Of a stretch of DNA of 64,000 nucleotides, positions 5,625 through 15,057 are shown piece after piece (position 1 is the stretch's first letter; every line of letters starts with the position of its first letter). Position numbers and translations under genes: made by a program. Under the pieces are notes generated by a model. It made no database searches, was not told where the DNA came from, and saw only the letters and a program-made list of their open reading frames with translations. This DNA is from Cellvibrionaceae bacterium (lineage in GTDB: Bacteria; Pseudomonadota; Gammaproteobacteria; Pseudomonadales; Cellvibrionaceae): assembly GCA_021151825.1 (NCBI GenBank), contig JAGKWQ010000003.1, positions 186,001 through 250,000 of the forward strand. Reading direction: 5' to 3'.

Positions 5625-8153
5625 TTAGAACAGCTTACCCAAATTGATCAGTTGGGTTTCACCACTGTGATCATTGACGCCGTCGTTGTCAGTCACGATG
5701 TACACATCGCCATTTGACATGAGTGCGGTGCCTTCAACTTTCTCCAGTAATGTGCCTTTGGTAGAACCCAATACTGGTTTGATATCTTTGATCAGGGTTT
5801 TGGTAATGGTTTCGCCTTCAGTCACGGTCTGCAAATTAATTTTGTAGAGACGTTTGATCGATGCATCCGGACCACCGCGGTTATCGCGTTCCAGCACCAT
5901 AAACTCACCATTGCCAATCGACGTAATTTCAGACAAACCTACCCAACCACCGGCATATTGTGAGCTGTACGCATCCAATGGATAGAACACAAACTTCCAG
6001 GTTTTGCTCGCCAGGTCATAAATTCCAATACGTGGATTTGCTTCAGTGCCCCAGGCGCGTTGGAAGGCGAGATACAAACTGTTGTTGTATTCCGCAATGC
6101 CTTCAAAACCGTTATTGGTTTGCAATGCATTTACGCTTGCAGGCAAACCAATCACTGATTGAATCACGCCGTACGCATCGGTTTTGAAAATCAGGTTGCT
6201 GGATTTTGCATCCGCTGCCGCACCTGAACCTTCTGATGCAATCCAGAAGCCGCCGTCAGATGCTTGCGCCAAACCTTCGGGGTCCAGATTCACGGATTTA
6301 TCTGCATTAATCATCGCCGCCAATTCTGCATTGGAAAAACTTGGCAGGCCGGCATTAATTCCAGAGGTTGCAAAAACATTTTTGCTATCCAAAATTTTGG
6401 TTTCGCCAACAATCAACGCCGGTTTAGTGCTTACATCCAATGTGAAAATACGGTTTTGACCGAAGAAGCTATCTTCAATGGAATACAAGGTTTTTGGATT
6501 GTTTGCATCAGCCGATAACGCAGAAAGCGCGCTCCATGGAATTGGATTTCCATCGGGGCGATTAATGGATTGAACCGTTGGATATTGTTGCGCTTGTGTG
6601 TTGTAAGAATACAAATTGATGCCCGCGCGAATAGCAACAGTACGCAAATCACTTTCAGAAGCAACGGCTAACAAATTGCGCGATGGAATTGCCAAACCAC
6701 CTTCAGGTGCTGCACTCGCAGGCAATGCTTGTTTGAACACCGGCTTTTTTGGATCAGCCAGGTCATACACAAATACCAGGCTGGAGCGCTCGGAATTTAC
6801 AAACAGGAAACGCTCTTTACCGAAAATTCCCAATTCAATATTTTCTGGTTCATTACCTTTCGCATCGGAGCGACGATCCTGATAGTGGCCGAAACGAATA
6901 GCCAGATCATCCAACTCGGAACCGGAATCCCACACCACTTCACCCAGGCTATTAAAAATAGTAAAACCGCGTGTGCCGCCATTTAAATCGCCTTCGTTCG
7001 CGGTAGCGAAATATTCGTTGTTAATCCAGGACACACCATCAGGCTCGCGCAAACGCGCTTTTTGAACTTCAACAGGTTTTATTACCGCAGGACGATCATC
7101 GGTCAAATCTACATTGACCAAATCTACACTGCCGGCACTAAAGTGACGAACGATAGCGCCAGTGGCAAGATTTACCAGTGCAATATGATTATTTTCTTGC
7201 AAGGTTACTACAGCAATATTATCGGAATTAATATCAACAAATTCCGGCTCCGGATCCGAAGGGTAAAGTGTTGCAATACCGGTTAAATCCACATCACGTG
7301 TAGTCCATGCAGTAGGTGCAGCTGCGGTCAAATCGACAATCACTAATTTTCCCGCGGGTAATTGTGGTGGAATACCACCATTCAAGGTTTCATCGCGCTC
7401 ATTTTCGATAACAACCAACGCGTATTTTCCATCCGGGCTAACTGCAACAGAGTCCGGTTGGCCGCCGAGATTAATATTGTGAATGACGGTTTTAGTAGCA
7501 ATATCAACAATCGCTAATTTGCCCGATACGTTGACATAATCTGCTGAAGTATTTACGGCAACCAATGCATTGGAACCTTTCACGGCAATGGATGTTGGCT
7601 CACCACCCATCGCTAACACACCGGTTGGTTTTGGCTGTGATGGATTAACGATATCCACAAAACCGATTTGCTTTTTCAACGCGTCGGTATAAACCAGTGT
7701 CATACCATCGGTACTGGCAGCAACAATTTCTGCGGCAGTTTCATCGTTGGTATTACAGGTAGCATTAACCTGCATACAGCTTTGTAGGGTGGCTACACGA
7801 TTAAAATTCAGTTGCGTATTAATAACACTTTTGTCGCATTGATAAGTCGTTTGCGATACTTCAGTCGCTTGCAAGGTGTTGTCATTATTTGCATCAACAC
7901 CGCTCTCGATTTTTACACCGCCTTTAAAACATTGTGCATTACCCGCCGCCAGCACGGTTTGGCTAATCAAACTTTTTGCACCGTTGCTTCCGTTTGCACC
8001 GTTGCTGCCATTAGTTCCGTTGGTACCATTGCTACCGTTAGTGCCATTTGTGCCGTTCGCACCATTTTTGCCATCATCGCCACCACAGGCAGTCATTAAT
8101 AATGGCAATGTAGCTACAACCATCAGCGACAATATTTTTTTTGTAAATTGCAT
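5625..8153 (-). CDS. Lipoprotein with collagen-like Gly-X-Asn repeat and phytase-like/esterase-like beta-propeller
   Basis: The protein has 842 residues from ATG 8153, chosen over an upstream TTG (8168) because AAGGA lies 7 bases before it. A signal peptide ends in the lipobox LMTAC, so it is predicted to be a lipoprotein anchored at the cell surface or in the periplasm. Next come about eleven Gly-X-Asn triplets, then a Cys-bounded module (CFKGG...GVDANNDNTLQ...YQC) like the DUF7151 repeat, then WD-like/beta-propeller segments (SPDGKYALVVIE), and a C-terminal region of the phytase-like family (esterase-like activity of phytase), with GLAQASDGGFWIASEGSG and FEGIAEYNNSLYLAFQR. Activity is unproven; phosphoester or lactone hydrolysis are the usual suggestions. 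It is monocistronic, with a terminator at 5563-5578. Confidence 0.8.
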   Translation of the reverse strand: MQFTKKILSLMVVATLPLLMTACGGDDGKNGANGTNGTNGSNGTNGTNGSNGANGSNGAKSLISQTVLAAGNAQCFKGGVKIESGVDANNDNTLQATEVSQTTYQCDKSVINTQLNFNRVATLQSCMQVNATCNTNDETAAEIVAASTDGMTLVYTDALKKQIGFVDIVNPSQPKPTGVLAMGGEPTSIAVKGSNALVAVNTSADYVNVSGKLAIVDIATKTVIHNINLGGQPDSVAVSPDGKYALVVIENERDETLNGGIPPQLPAGKLVIVDLTAAAPTAWTTRDVDLTGIATLYPSDPEPEFVDINSDNIAVVTLQENNHIALVNLATGAIVRHFSAGSVDLVNVDLTDDRPAVIKPVEVQKARLREPDGVSWINNEYFATANEGDLNGGTRGFTIFNSLGEVVWDSGSELDDLAIRFGHYQDRRSDAKGNEPENIELGIFGKERFLFVNSERSSLVFVYDLADPKKPVFKQALPASAAPEGGLAIPSRNLLAVASESDLRTVAIRAGINLYSYNTQAQQYPTVQSINRPDGNPIPWSALSALSADANNPKTLYSIEDSFFGQNRIFTLDVSTKPALIVGETKILDSKNVFATSGINAGLPSFSNAELAAMINADKSVNLDPEGLAQASDGGFWIASEGSGAAADAKSSNLIFKTDAYGVIQSVIGLPASVNALQTNNGFEGIAEYNNSLYLAFQRAWGTEANPRIGIYDLASKTWKFVFYPLDAYSSQYAGGWVGLSEITSIGNGEFMVLERDNRGGPDASIKRLYKINLQTVTEGETITKTLIKDIKPVLGSTKGTLLEKVEGTALMSNGDVYIVTDNDGVNDHSGETQLINLGKLF

Positions 8154-8364
8154 AGGCTTATCCTTCAAAAAGGTTGATTAAGGAGACATTGGTCCGCAAG
8201 CATGGTGGCGATTTATGACGAGATCATGGCTAATTTATGAAGCTTTAATTACAGCGATATGACGAAATTTCGTTGAGTCCATTTTCAGTAACTACTATTC
8301 TTGATTGCACAACGTCGACAGCGGATAAAGAAATTACGTTATCCCTACATCGCAGGAGAAAACA

Positions 8365-9294
8365 ATGAAAGCAGTCGTTATCAATGAATATGGCAACAAC
8401 GATGTAATGCATTTAGTGGATGCAGAAATTCCCCAACCGGGTGCACGCGAAGTTTTAGTGAAAGTAAAAACGGCCGGCGTTAATCCCGTCGACTGGAGAA
8501 TTCGCAGTGGTGCTGGTACACGCTTTGGATTAACACTGCCTATAGCACTCGGCAGTGAAATTGCAGGGACAATTGAAAAGCTGGGCGATGAAGTAATCGG
8601 TTTTAATATTGGCGATGATGTTTACGGAAAAATTCGTACTGGCGGTTTTGCCGAATATGCTATCGCTCAGGTAGACGATGTAGCGCACAAACCACAACGG
8701 TTGGATTTTATTCACGCAGCAGCAATACCGCTCGCCGGATTAACCGCCTGGCAAGCTATGTTTGATGTGGCAAAGCTCACTCGCGGACAACGAATTTTAA
8801 TTACTGGCGCATCTGGTGGTGTTGGCTCACTGGCCGTTCAACTCGCCAAAGCAAAAGGGGCTTATGTAATTGGCACAGCCTCTGGTCACAATGGAGATTT
8901 TGTTAAGCAACTCGGCGTTGATGAATTCGTCGATTACACTCGCCAACATTTCGCAGAGGTAGTTCAAAACGTTGATGTGGTATTTGATACGGTGGGCGGC
9001 GAAACCTATCAACGCGCCTTTAAAACATTAAAAGCCGGTGGTTATTTTGTCACTGCCGTTGAATTTCCCACGGAAGACCAACGCAATACTTATGGCGATC
9101 ACCTTGCACGCGTATTCTGCAGATCAGATCCCGAAGATTTAGCAGCTATCAGTGCTTTGGTTGATAGCAATCAACTAATTCCGCATATCGCCACTGTGTT
9201 ACCACTGAGCGAGGTAAAACAGGCACTTGACCTATCAGAAACACGACGCACACGCGGGAAGATCGTGCTGCAAATAGCGGCGGATCCCCACTAA
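8365..9294 (+). CDS. NADP-dependent, zinc-independent alcohol dehydrogenase/quinone oxidoreductase-like protein (MDR superfamily)
   Basis: The protein has 309 residues, preceded by AGGAG seven bases before the ATG. The N-terminal GroES-like part has KVKTAGVNPVDWRIRSG and ALGSEIAGTIEKLG; the Rossmann part has ITGASGGVGSLAVQLAKAKGAYVIGTAS, then FDTVGGETYQRAFK. No zinc-binding cysteine cluster is visible, which fits the quinone oxidoreductase branch of the medium-chain dehydrogenases. It likely reduces quinones or enones with NADPH. The gene stands alone, divergent from the phytase-like lipoprotein, with a possible terminator at 9336-9360. The physiological substrate is unknown. Confidence 0.88.
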   Translation: MKAVVINEYGNNDVMHLVDAEIPQPGAREVLVKVKTAGVNPVDWRIRSGAGTRFGLTLPIALGSEIAGTIEKLGDEVIGFNIGDDVYGKIRTGGFAEYAIAQVDDVAHKPQRLDFIHAAAIPLAGLTAWQAMFDVAKLTRGQRILITGASGGVGSLAVQLAKAKGAYVIGTASGHNGDFVKQLGVDEFVDYTRQHFAEVVQNVDVVFDTVGGETYQRAFKTLKAGGYFVTAVEFPTEDQRNTYGDHLARVFCRSDPEDLAAISALVDSNQLIPHIATVLPLSEVKQALDLSETRRTRGKIVLQIAADPH

Positions 9295-9335
9295 TTAACT
9301 ATTGCACTAACTTTTTGATCTTGGCTGGATGGCGC

Positions 9336-9360
9336 AAACCCGCGTAAAATGTGCGGGTTT
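9336..9360 (+). terminator. Probable terminator between the two oxidoreductase genes
   Basis: AAACCCGC (9336-9343) pairs with GCGGGTTT (9353-9360) across a nine-base loop and is followed by ATTCATCC. The T-run is short. It falls between the stop at 9294 and the ATG at 9401, so it could also be a leader hairpin of the downstream gene. Confidence 0.55.
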
Positions 9361-9400
9361 ATTCATCCCTTTGCCGGAAAGTCACCGGCCAGGAGCTTTT

Positions 9401-11035
9401 ATGATCCGTATTAACGAACTCCAGCTGCCGCTGGACCACCCCGCTGACGACCTGCGTAACGCGATCGTCAAGCGCCTGAAAATCAAAGATACTGACTTAC
9501 TCAACTTCACTGTTTTTAAACGCAGTTACGATGCGCGCAAAAAAAATAGTGAAATCACGTTTGTTTATATCATCGATTTGCAAGCGAATAATGAAGAAAA
9601 AATCCTCAGCCGTTTTGCTGATGATAAAAATATTCGCCAGGCCCCGGACACCAACTACTACCCTGTTGCACAAGCGCCGGAAAATTTAACCGAGCGTCCA
9701 TTAGTCATTGGTTTTGGCCCCTGCGGTTTATTTGCTGCACTGACGCTCGCGCAAATGGGATTCAAACCCATTGTGCTGGAGCGCGGTAAAGATGTTCGCC
9801 GTCGCACTAAAGATACCTGGGCGCTGTGGCGCAACAAAGTGTTAACACCGGAATCCAACGTGCAATTCGGGGAAGGCGGTGCCGGTTTATTTTCCGACGG
9901 AAAACTGTATAGCCAGATTAAAGATCCAAAATTCTATGGTCGCAAAGTCATGCATGAATTTGTGCGTGCCGGTGCACCGGAAGAAATTATGTATGTGAGC
10001 AAACCGCACATAGGTACATTCCGTTTAACCGGTGTTGTCGCGGCGATGCGTGAAGAGATTAAAACCCTCGGCGGCGAAGTGCGTTTTGAAAATAAAGTGA
10101 CTGACTTTATTATCGAGAACGGTCGCATTCAGGGTGTGGCATTAGCGGATGGGCAAGAATTACGCAGCCGCTATGTAGTGCTTGCACTCGGCCATAGTGC
10201 GCGCGATACATTTCGCAAATTATACGAGCGCGATGTATTTATCGAAGCAAAACCGTTTGCGGTGGGTTTTCGTATCGAGCATCCACAATCCATTATTGAT
10301 CATGCGCGCCTCGGAAAATATGCGGGCCATCCTGAACTTGGCGCTGCGGATTACAAACTGGTTTATCACGCAAAAAATGGCCGCGCGGTTTACAGTTTTT
10401 GTATGTGCCCCGGTGGCACTGTGGTTGCTGCCACATCGGAACCGGAACGTGTTGTCACCAACGGTATGAGCCAATATTCGCGCAACGAACGCAATGCTAA
10501 CGCAGGTATTGTGGTAGGAATTACTCCGGAAGAAGATTTCCCCGGCGGCCCGCTTGCCGGTGTAGAGTTACAAGAAAAACTGGAATCGCATGCCTATGTA
10601 TTAGGCGGCAAAGATTACTGCGCACCGGGCCAGTTAGTCGGTGATTTTATTCGCGGCAAGCCTTCAACTGAATTTGGCGAAGTTGAACCGTCCTACAAAC
10701 CCGGCGTACTGCTGGGAGATTTGGCACCATCATTACCCGATTATGTAATTGAAGCAATTCGCGAAGCGCTCCCGGAATTCGGTAAACAAATTCGCGGCTT
10801 TGATCGCAACGATGCAATCCTCACGGGCATTGAAACCCGTACGTCGTCACCGGTGCGAATTACGCGGGATCACGAATCCTTACAAAGCCTGAATACGCGC
10901 GGACTCTACCCTGCGGGTGAAGGTGCGGGCTATGCAGGAGGTATTCTTTCTGCAGGTGTTGATGGCATTAAAGTCGCTGAAGCCGTTGCGAAAGCAATGG
11001 TGGCAGACCTGAACAACCATATAACTAATGAGTGA
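9401..11035 (+). CDS. FAD-dependent dehydrogenase (COG2509-type NAD(P)/FAD oxidoreductase)
   Basis: The protein has 544 residues from ATG 9401, which follows AGGAG by five bases; the frame extends 24 codons upstream through the hairpin region, and I reject that longer start. An N-terminal domain of about 90 residues (RINELQLPLDHPADDLRNAI, KRSYDARKK) precedes the FAD-binding motif VIGFGPCGLFAALTLAQMG. Further marks are VQFGEGGAGLFSDGKLYSQI and a C-terminal FAD contact in GLYPAGEGAGYAGGILSAGVDG. This is the large, uncharacterised FAD-dependent dehydrogenase family common in bacteria; its substrate is unknown. The length fits the family. Confidence 0.9.
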   Translation: MIRINELQLPLDHPADDLRNAIVKRLKIKDTDLLNFTVFKRSYDARKKNSEITFVYIIDLQANNEEKILSRFADDKNIRQAPDTNYYPVAQAPENLTERPLVIGFGPCGLFAALTLAQMGFKPIVLERGKDVRRRTKDTWALWRNKVLTPESNVQFGEGGAGLFSDGKLYSQIKDPKFYGRKVMHEFVRAGAPEEIMYVSKPHIGTFRLTGVVAAMREEIKTLGGEVRFENKVTDFIIENGRIQGVALADGQELRSRYVVLALGHSARDTFRKLYERDVFIEAKPFAVGFRIEHPQSIIDHARLGKYAGHPELGAADYKLVYHAKNGRAVYSFCMCPGGTVVAATSEPERVVTNGMSQYSRNERNANAGIVVGITPEEDFPGGPLAGVELQEKLESHAYVLGGKDYCAPGQLVGDFIRGKPSTEFGEVEPSYKPGVLLGDLAPSLPDYVIEAIREALPEFGKQIRGFDRNDAILTGIETRTSSPVRITRDHESLQSLNTRGLYPAGEGAGYAGGILSAGVDGIKVAEAVAKAMVADLNNHITNE

Positions 11036-11088
11036 TAAAAGCGCTACTTAGAACCTGTCGCATAAAAATTTAATCTTACAAGTCTCAT

Positions 11089-11114
11089 AAGTACTATTGA
11101 TATCAATAGTACTT
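11089..11114. promoter_or_regulatory. 26-bp perfect palindrome upstream of the xylanase gene
   Basis: AAGTACTATTGAT and its exact reverse complement abut with no spacer (centre between 11101 and 11102). It lies 126 bp before the xylanase ATG. TTGATA (11097-11102) inside it and TAGTAT (11121-11126), 18 bp apart, could be -35 and -10 elements, so a protein bound here would compete with or contact RNA polymerase. No T-run follows, so it is not a terminator. The regulator is unknown. Confidence 0.6.
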
Positions 11115-11239
11115 GTTTACTAGTATGAATGACCATCAGGTTATTCATGCTGTCTTTCCCGTTCTTTCGCTCCCCTCTCGTACGGTCAAAGGAAATAACC
11201 CTGGCTCCAAGGCAATAATCAATAACATCGGAGACCCAC

Positions 11240-14119
11240 ATGTCCACTAGATTACTCCCGCTCATCGGTGCGGCGAGCCTGCTCGCGTTTAGCTCAGGCT
11301 TGTATGCACAAACTACCAATCCCGGTAACTGCGGTTACAGTGTTAATTCCGGCATTTACGCAACCTGGCCCAACCCGACTTCCTATCAAGGTTGGTCTGC
11401 GGTGGTAAATAAAACCGGCGAAACCGCGACCAGTTTTAAAATTTTGCTGGATGTTGGTAACACCGTTATTCGCGATGGTTACCAGGCAGATTACAGCCCA
11501 ACTGAAAGTGGTTATTTTGTAACGTCGCCCTCCTGGTTGCAGTACCAAAAAATTCCCAAAGGCAGTGAATATCGTTTTGGTTACATAGGGACCGGTGCTT
11601 ACACCGGCGCACCCGGCTACGTAATTTCCATCAACGGAAAAAATTGCGATAGCGATGCTCCCACCATCAACTTAAATGCAAACAAAAAATTATTTACCAG
11701 CAATGCAAACATCACACTCAATGCACAAGCGAGCGATAACGTTGCCATACGTAAAGTTGTTTTCGAAGTAAATGGCAAAATCATTGGCCAGGTAACCAAA
11801 GCGCCATTCACCTTAAACATTCCGCTCACCAGTAGCGACAATGGCCGTCAACTTTATACGGCAACTGCATATGATCCGAGCGGCAATAAAACCAGTTCCA
11901 ACACCGTGCGTGTATTTACTGCCATCGGTAATCGTTTCCTTGGTTCAGCAGTAGATAGACCCGCAGAATATGAAGATCTGCCGTTGTATTTTGATCAACT
12001 AACACCAGGCAATGCCGGCAAATGGGGCAGCGTTGAAAGCACGCGCAACGTAATGAAATGGGAAGAATTGGATAAGGCGTACAGCTTTGCCAAAGCCAAT
12101 GGCATGCCTTTTAAAATGCACACGTTAGTTTGGGGGCAGCAAGCGCCCTCGTGGATGGATAGCTTGAGTGCTGCCGATCAGTTGCAAGAAATTGAAGAAT
12201 GGATGGCAGCAGTTGCACAACGTTATCCGGATCTGCAAATGATCGATGTCGTTAATGAACCATTACATGCACCTCCAAGTTTCAGAAATGCGTTAGGTGG
12301 CGCCGGCACTACCGGTTGGGATTGGATGATTAAATCATTCGAAATGGCCCGTGTGCATTTCCCGAATTCACAATTGATATTAAACGACTATCAAATCCTG
12401 ATTATGGAATCTTTCACCCAGGATTATTTGAAGTTAATTACCTTGTTGCAAGAGCGCGATTTAATTGACGGCATTGGTTTGCAATCACACTTTTTAGAGC
12501 GCGGCGAAAATGAGGTAATCAAGAAAAATCTGGAAGTCCTCGCTGCTACCGGTTTGCCCATTTATATTTCCGAATTCGATTTGAATTTTAAAAACGATGC
12601 GCAACACGCAAACCGTATTCGCGATTTGTTCAGTATTTTCTGGGATAACCCATCAGTCGTGGGTGTTACGCATTGGGGCCACTTGCAAGGTTATATGTGG
12701 CGGGAAAATGCCTATTTAATTCGCACCAATAAAACGTTGCGCCCCGGCTTTGAATGGATGTTGTGTTACGTTGCCGGTGGAACTCATTGTGCGGTACCGG
12801 ATTACATTCCAACAGGCTGGAGCGGCGATGCAACAGGGCTGACGTTACAAGCCGAAGAATACGATGAAGGCAAAGGAATTATCGCTTCCGGTGATGTTGT
12901 GTCTTACACCGACAAGGAAGATTGGATTGCATTCAAGAAAGTCAATTTCCAAACTGCCTGGGATCAATTGAGCATCACTTATATCAAAGGTAATACCGAT
13001 GTAGGCTCAGTCTCTTTCCATCTGGACAGCCTGGATGCAGCGCCATTAGCAGAAAAAAATCTGGAGTCCACCGGCGGCTGGGGGACAGCAAAAACACTCA
13101 CCATACCGTGGCCCGCGGTGAGTGGCCAGCACGATATCTACATTAAATTTAATAATGTGTACGGTGTTGCCAACATCGATTCAATAAAATTCCACGCGCC
13201 GGATGTGGGTATTGGTTTTGGCCCCAATTTAATTAGTAACGGCAATTTCGAAAACGGAACGACAAGTGGCTGGTTCAGTTGGAACGGCACTATTACCGCC
13301 GATACTATGAATTTGCACAACGGTAGTTACGCGTTGAAACTCAGCAATCGCAGCGGCAATGGTCCAGCGGCATACAGTTTGAAATCATTGGTAAAACCCG
13401 GTGGAAAATATGCGGTAAAACTCTGGGCCAGTATTGCGGGCGCCGCATCGGCAAATGTAAATATCACCACCAAAATTGGTTGCGCCGGTACAGATTCTTA
13501 CAGTTGGCTGGTCAGTCCGGTGACTGTTAATAATTTGCAATGGGTTGAATTATCCGGCCAATTAAATGTGCCCCAGTGTGAATTAACCGATCTCTTGTTT
13601 TACGCAGAAGGCCCAGCTGGTGGCATCGATATTTATTTGGATGATGTATCTGTGCGCGAATTGGTCGATGCCAATCTGGTCAGCAACGGCAATTTTGAAT
13701 TGGGCAATGTAAATGGCTGGTCTTCCTGGAACGGAACCGTCACTGCATCCACTGAAATCGCCAAATCCGGCAGCTACAGTTTGAAATTAAGTAACCGCAG
13801 CGGTAATGGACCGGCGGTTTACAATAATTTGAAACCGTTGCTCACCGCCGGTAAAACTTATTCAGTTAGCATGGCAGTCACTATTCAGGGCGCGGCAACA
13901 GCGCCAGTCAATATTACGCGTAAACTCACGTGTGGTACTGATACTACTTATAGCTGGGTTGCTAATACGTCCACTGTGGCTGAGGGCGTTTGGTCGACAT
14001 TAGCAGGGGATTTAGCAATTCCCGCAGATTGTGTTATCAATGACTTTATTATCTACGCAGAAGGCCCAGCCGGTGGCATTAATCTATTTATTGATGATGT
14101 TGTCGTCACTACGAAGTAA
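11240..14119 (+). CDS. Secreted multidomain GH10 endo-beta-1,4-xylanase
   Basis: The protein has 959 residues. In order: signal peptide (1-23, ending LYA); a Cys-bounded module at 31-136, possibly a divergent CBM2; an Ig-like domain (about 139-228; DNVAIRKVVFEVNG, TATAYDPSGN); the GH10 barrel (about 230-508); a CBM6-type module (about 530-655; LQAEEYDEGKG, NIDSIKFHAPD); and two tandem CBM4_9-type modules (663-808 and 812-957). Catalytic acid/base E340 lies in IDVVNEP and nucleophile E445 in IYISEFDL; HTLVWGQQAPSW is the usual GH10 barrel segment. It should cleave xylan backbones outside the cell or at the surface. GGAG precedes the ATG, a 26-bp palindrome lies upstream, and a terminator follows at 14130. 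The N-terminal module identity is the least certain part. Confidence 0.95.
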   Translation: MSTRLLPLIGAASLLAFSSGLYAQTTNPGNCGYSVNSGIYATWPNPTSYQGWSAVVNKTGETATSFKILLDVGNTVIRDGYQADYSPTESGYFVTSPSWLQYQKIPKGSEYRFGYIGTGAYTGAPGYVISINGKNCDSDAPTINLNANKKLFTSNANITLNAQASDNVAIRKVVFEVNGKIIGQVTKAPFTLNIPLTSSDNGRQLYTATAYDPSGNKTSSNTVRVFTAIGNRFLGSAVDRPAEYEDLPLYFDQLTPGNAGKWGSVESTRNVMKWEELDKAYSFAKANGMPFKMHTLVWGQQAPSWMDSLSAADQLQEIEEWMAAVAQRYPDLQMIDVVNEPLHAPPSFRNALGGAGTTGWDWMIKSFEMARVHFPNSQLILNDYQILIMESFTQDYLKLITLLQERDLIDGIGLQSHFLERGENEVIKKNLEVLAATGLPIYISEFDLNFKNDAQHANRIRDLFSIFWDNPSVVGVTHWGHLQGYMWRENAYLIRTNKTLRPGFEWMLCYVAGGTHCAVPDYIPTGWSGDATGLTLQAEEYDEGKGIIASGDVVSYTDKEDWIAFKKVNFQTAWDQLSITYIKGNTDVGSVSFHLDSLDAAPLAEKNLESTGGWGTAKTLTIPWPAVSGQHDIYIKFNNVYGVANIDSIKFHAPDVGIGFGPNLISNGNFENGTTSGWFSWNGTITADTMNLHNGSYALKLSNRSGNGPAAYSLKSLVKPGGKYAVKLWASIAGAASANVNITTKIGCAGTDSYSWLVSPVTVNNLQWVELSGQLNVPQCELTDLLFYAEGPAGGIDIYLDDVSVRELVDANLVSNGNFELGNVNGWSSWNGTVTASTEIAKSGSYSLKLSNRSGNGPAVYNNLKPLLTAGKTYSVSMAVTIQGAATAPVNITRKLTCGTDTTYSWVANTSTVAEGVWSTLAGDLAIPADCVINDFIIYAEGPAGGINLFIDDVVVTTK
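13226..14110 (+). repeat. Tandem duplication encoding two CBM4_9-type modules
   Basis: Units at about 13226-13663 and 13673-14110 encode two homologous 146-residue modules. Both start SNGNFE and contain LSNRSGNGPA and YAEGPAGGI. DNA similarity persists: a 26-base stretch around 13601-13626 and its counterpart at 14054-14079 differ at a single base by eye. This points to an internal duplication rather than separate acquisition. Confidence 0.85.
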
Positions 14120-14129
14120 TTAAGTTATT

Positions 14130-14154
14130 CCGGTGAGCGCCCTGCGTTCACCGG
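14130..14154 (+). terminator. Terminator of the xylanase gene
   Basis: CCGGTGAGCGC pairs with GCGTTCACCGG (one G-U pair) across a three-base loop, followed by GTTTCTTTTC. It begins 10 bp past the xylanase stop codon. Confidence 0.88.
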
Positions 14155-14331
14155 GTTTCTTTTCCCACGCATTCCCCACCTATCAATCATCGCGTATCAA
14201 TCATCGCATGTTGTCGTTATTTCAATCAGGCTTGTTATCGTCCTTTTGGTGTACTTTTGTTTGGTATAGCTGCGAATGGTACAATCGCTGCATAAACGTG
14301 TTACAGCACTACCAATACAAGCCGGATACTT

Positions 14332-15057
14332 ATGAAACTTGACGATATTAAAAAACTCCATCAAAAAAAATACCGCACCGAGTTCGGCCATTTTTTAGTG
14401 GAAGGTGAACACCTGGTTCTGGAACTGGAGAAAGCGGCGGCAATTAATCCGGCATTAAAAAATTGCGAACTCTATGTCACCGAATCGTTTAAAGATTTTC
14501 CCGGTCCGTTTAAAAAGCATCTGGTCAGCGAAAAGCACATGGCACAGCTGTCAGACACTAAATCACCGCAGGGAATCATTGCGGTAGCACCACTAATATC
14601 CGCAAGGAATGCTGTATCAACAAATGAGAAAACAATTTATCTTTATGAAGTACAAGACCCAGGCAACTTGGGAACCATTTTACGCAGCCTCGCCTGGTTT
14701 GGTAACTTCCGTTGTTTACTCAGCCCCGGTTCGGTAGATCCTTATAATCCCAAAGTGGTTCGCTCCAGCATGGGGGCAATTTTTCACGTACCTATAGAAT
14801 TGGATGTACCGCTGGAGTCCATAAATACCCGTTTCAATACTATTGCGACGCTGGATATGCAAGGCCAACCACTCAGCGATGCCAGTTTTAAAAAAGCTGA
14901 TTGTTATTTATTTGGCAACGAAGCACGCGGCGTACCGCGAGAAAATTTACACGCGATGAATATACAACCATTTACTATTCGCGGTTGTGGCGCTATTGAA
15001 TCGCTTAATTTGGCTTCAGCGGTAAATATGTGTGTTTACGAATTGGTGCGTTCATGA
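14332..15057 (+). CDS. TrmH/SpoU family RNA 2'-O-methyltransferase
   Basis: The protein has 241 residues. The N-terminal substrate-binding part (IKKLHQKKYRTEFGHFLVEGEHLV) is typical of RlmB/TsnR-like SPOUT enzymes. The knotted catalytic domain shows the three SpoU motifs: VQDPGNLGTILRSLAWFG, LFGNEARGVP and IESLNLASAVNMCVYEL. It should methylate a ribose 2'-OH in rRNA or tRNA using SAM; the target cannot be deduced. The ribosome-binding site is weak. Its stop overlaps the next start (ATGA at 15054-15057), so it is coupled to a secreted hydrolase, an unexpected partner. Confidence 0.9.
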   Translation: MKLDDIKKLHQKKYRTEFGHFLVEGEHLVLELEKAAAINPALKNCELYVTESFKDFPGPFKKHLVSEKHMAQLSDTKSPQGIIAVAPLISARNAVSTNEKTIYLYEVQDPGNLGTILRSLAWFGNFRCLLSPGSVDPYNPKVVRSSMGAIFHVPIELDVPLESINTRFNTIATLDMQGQPLSDASFKKADCYLFGNEARGVPRENLHAMNIQPFTIRGCGAIESLNLASAVNMCVYELVRS

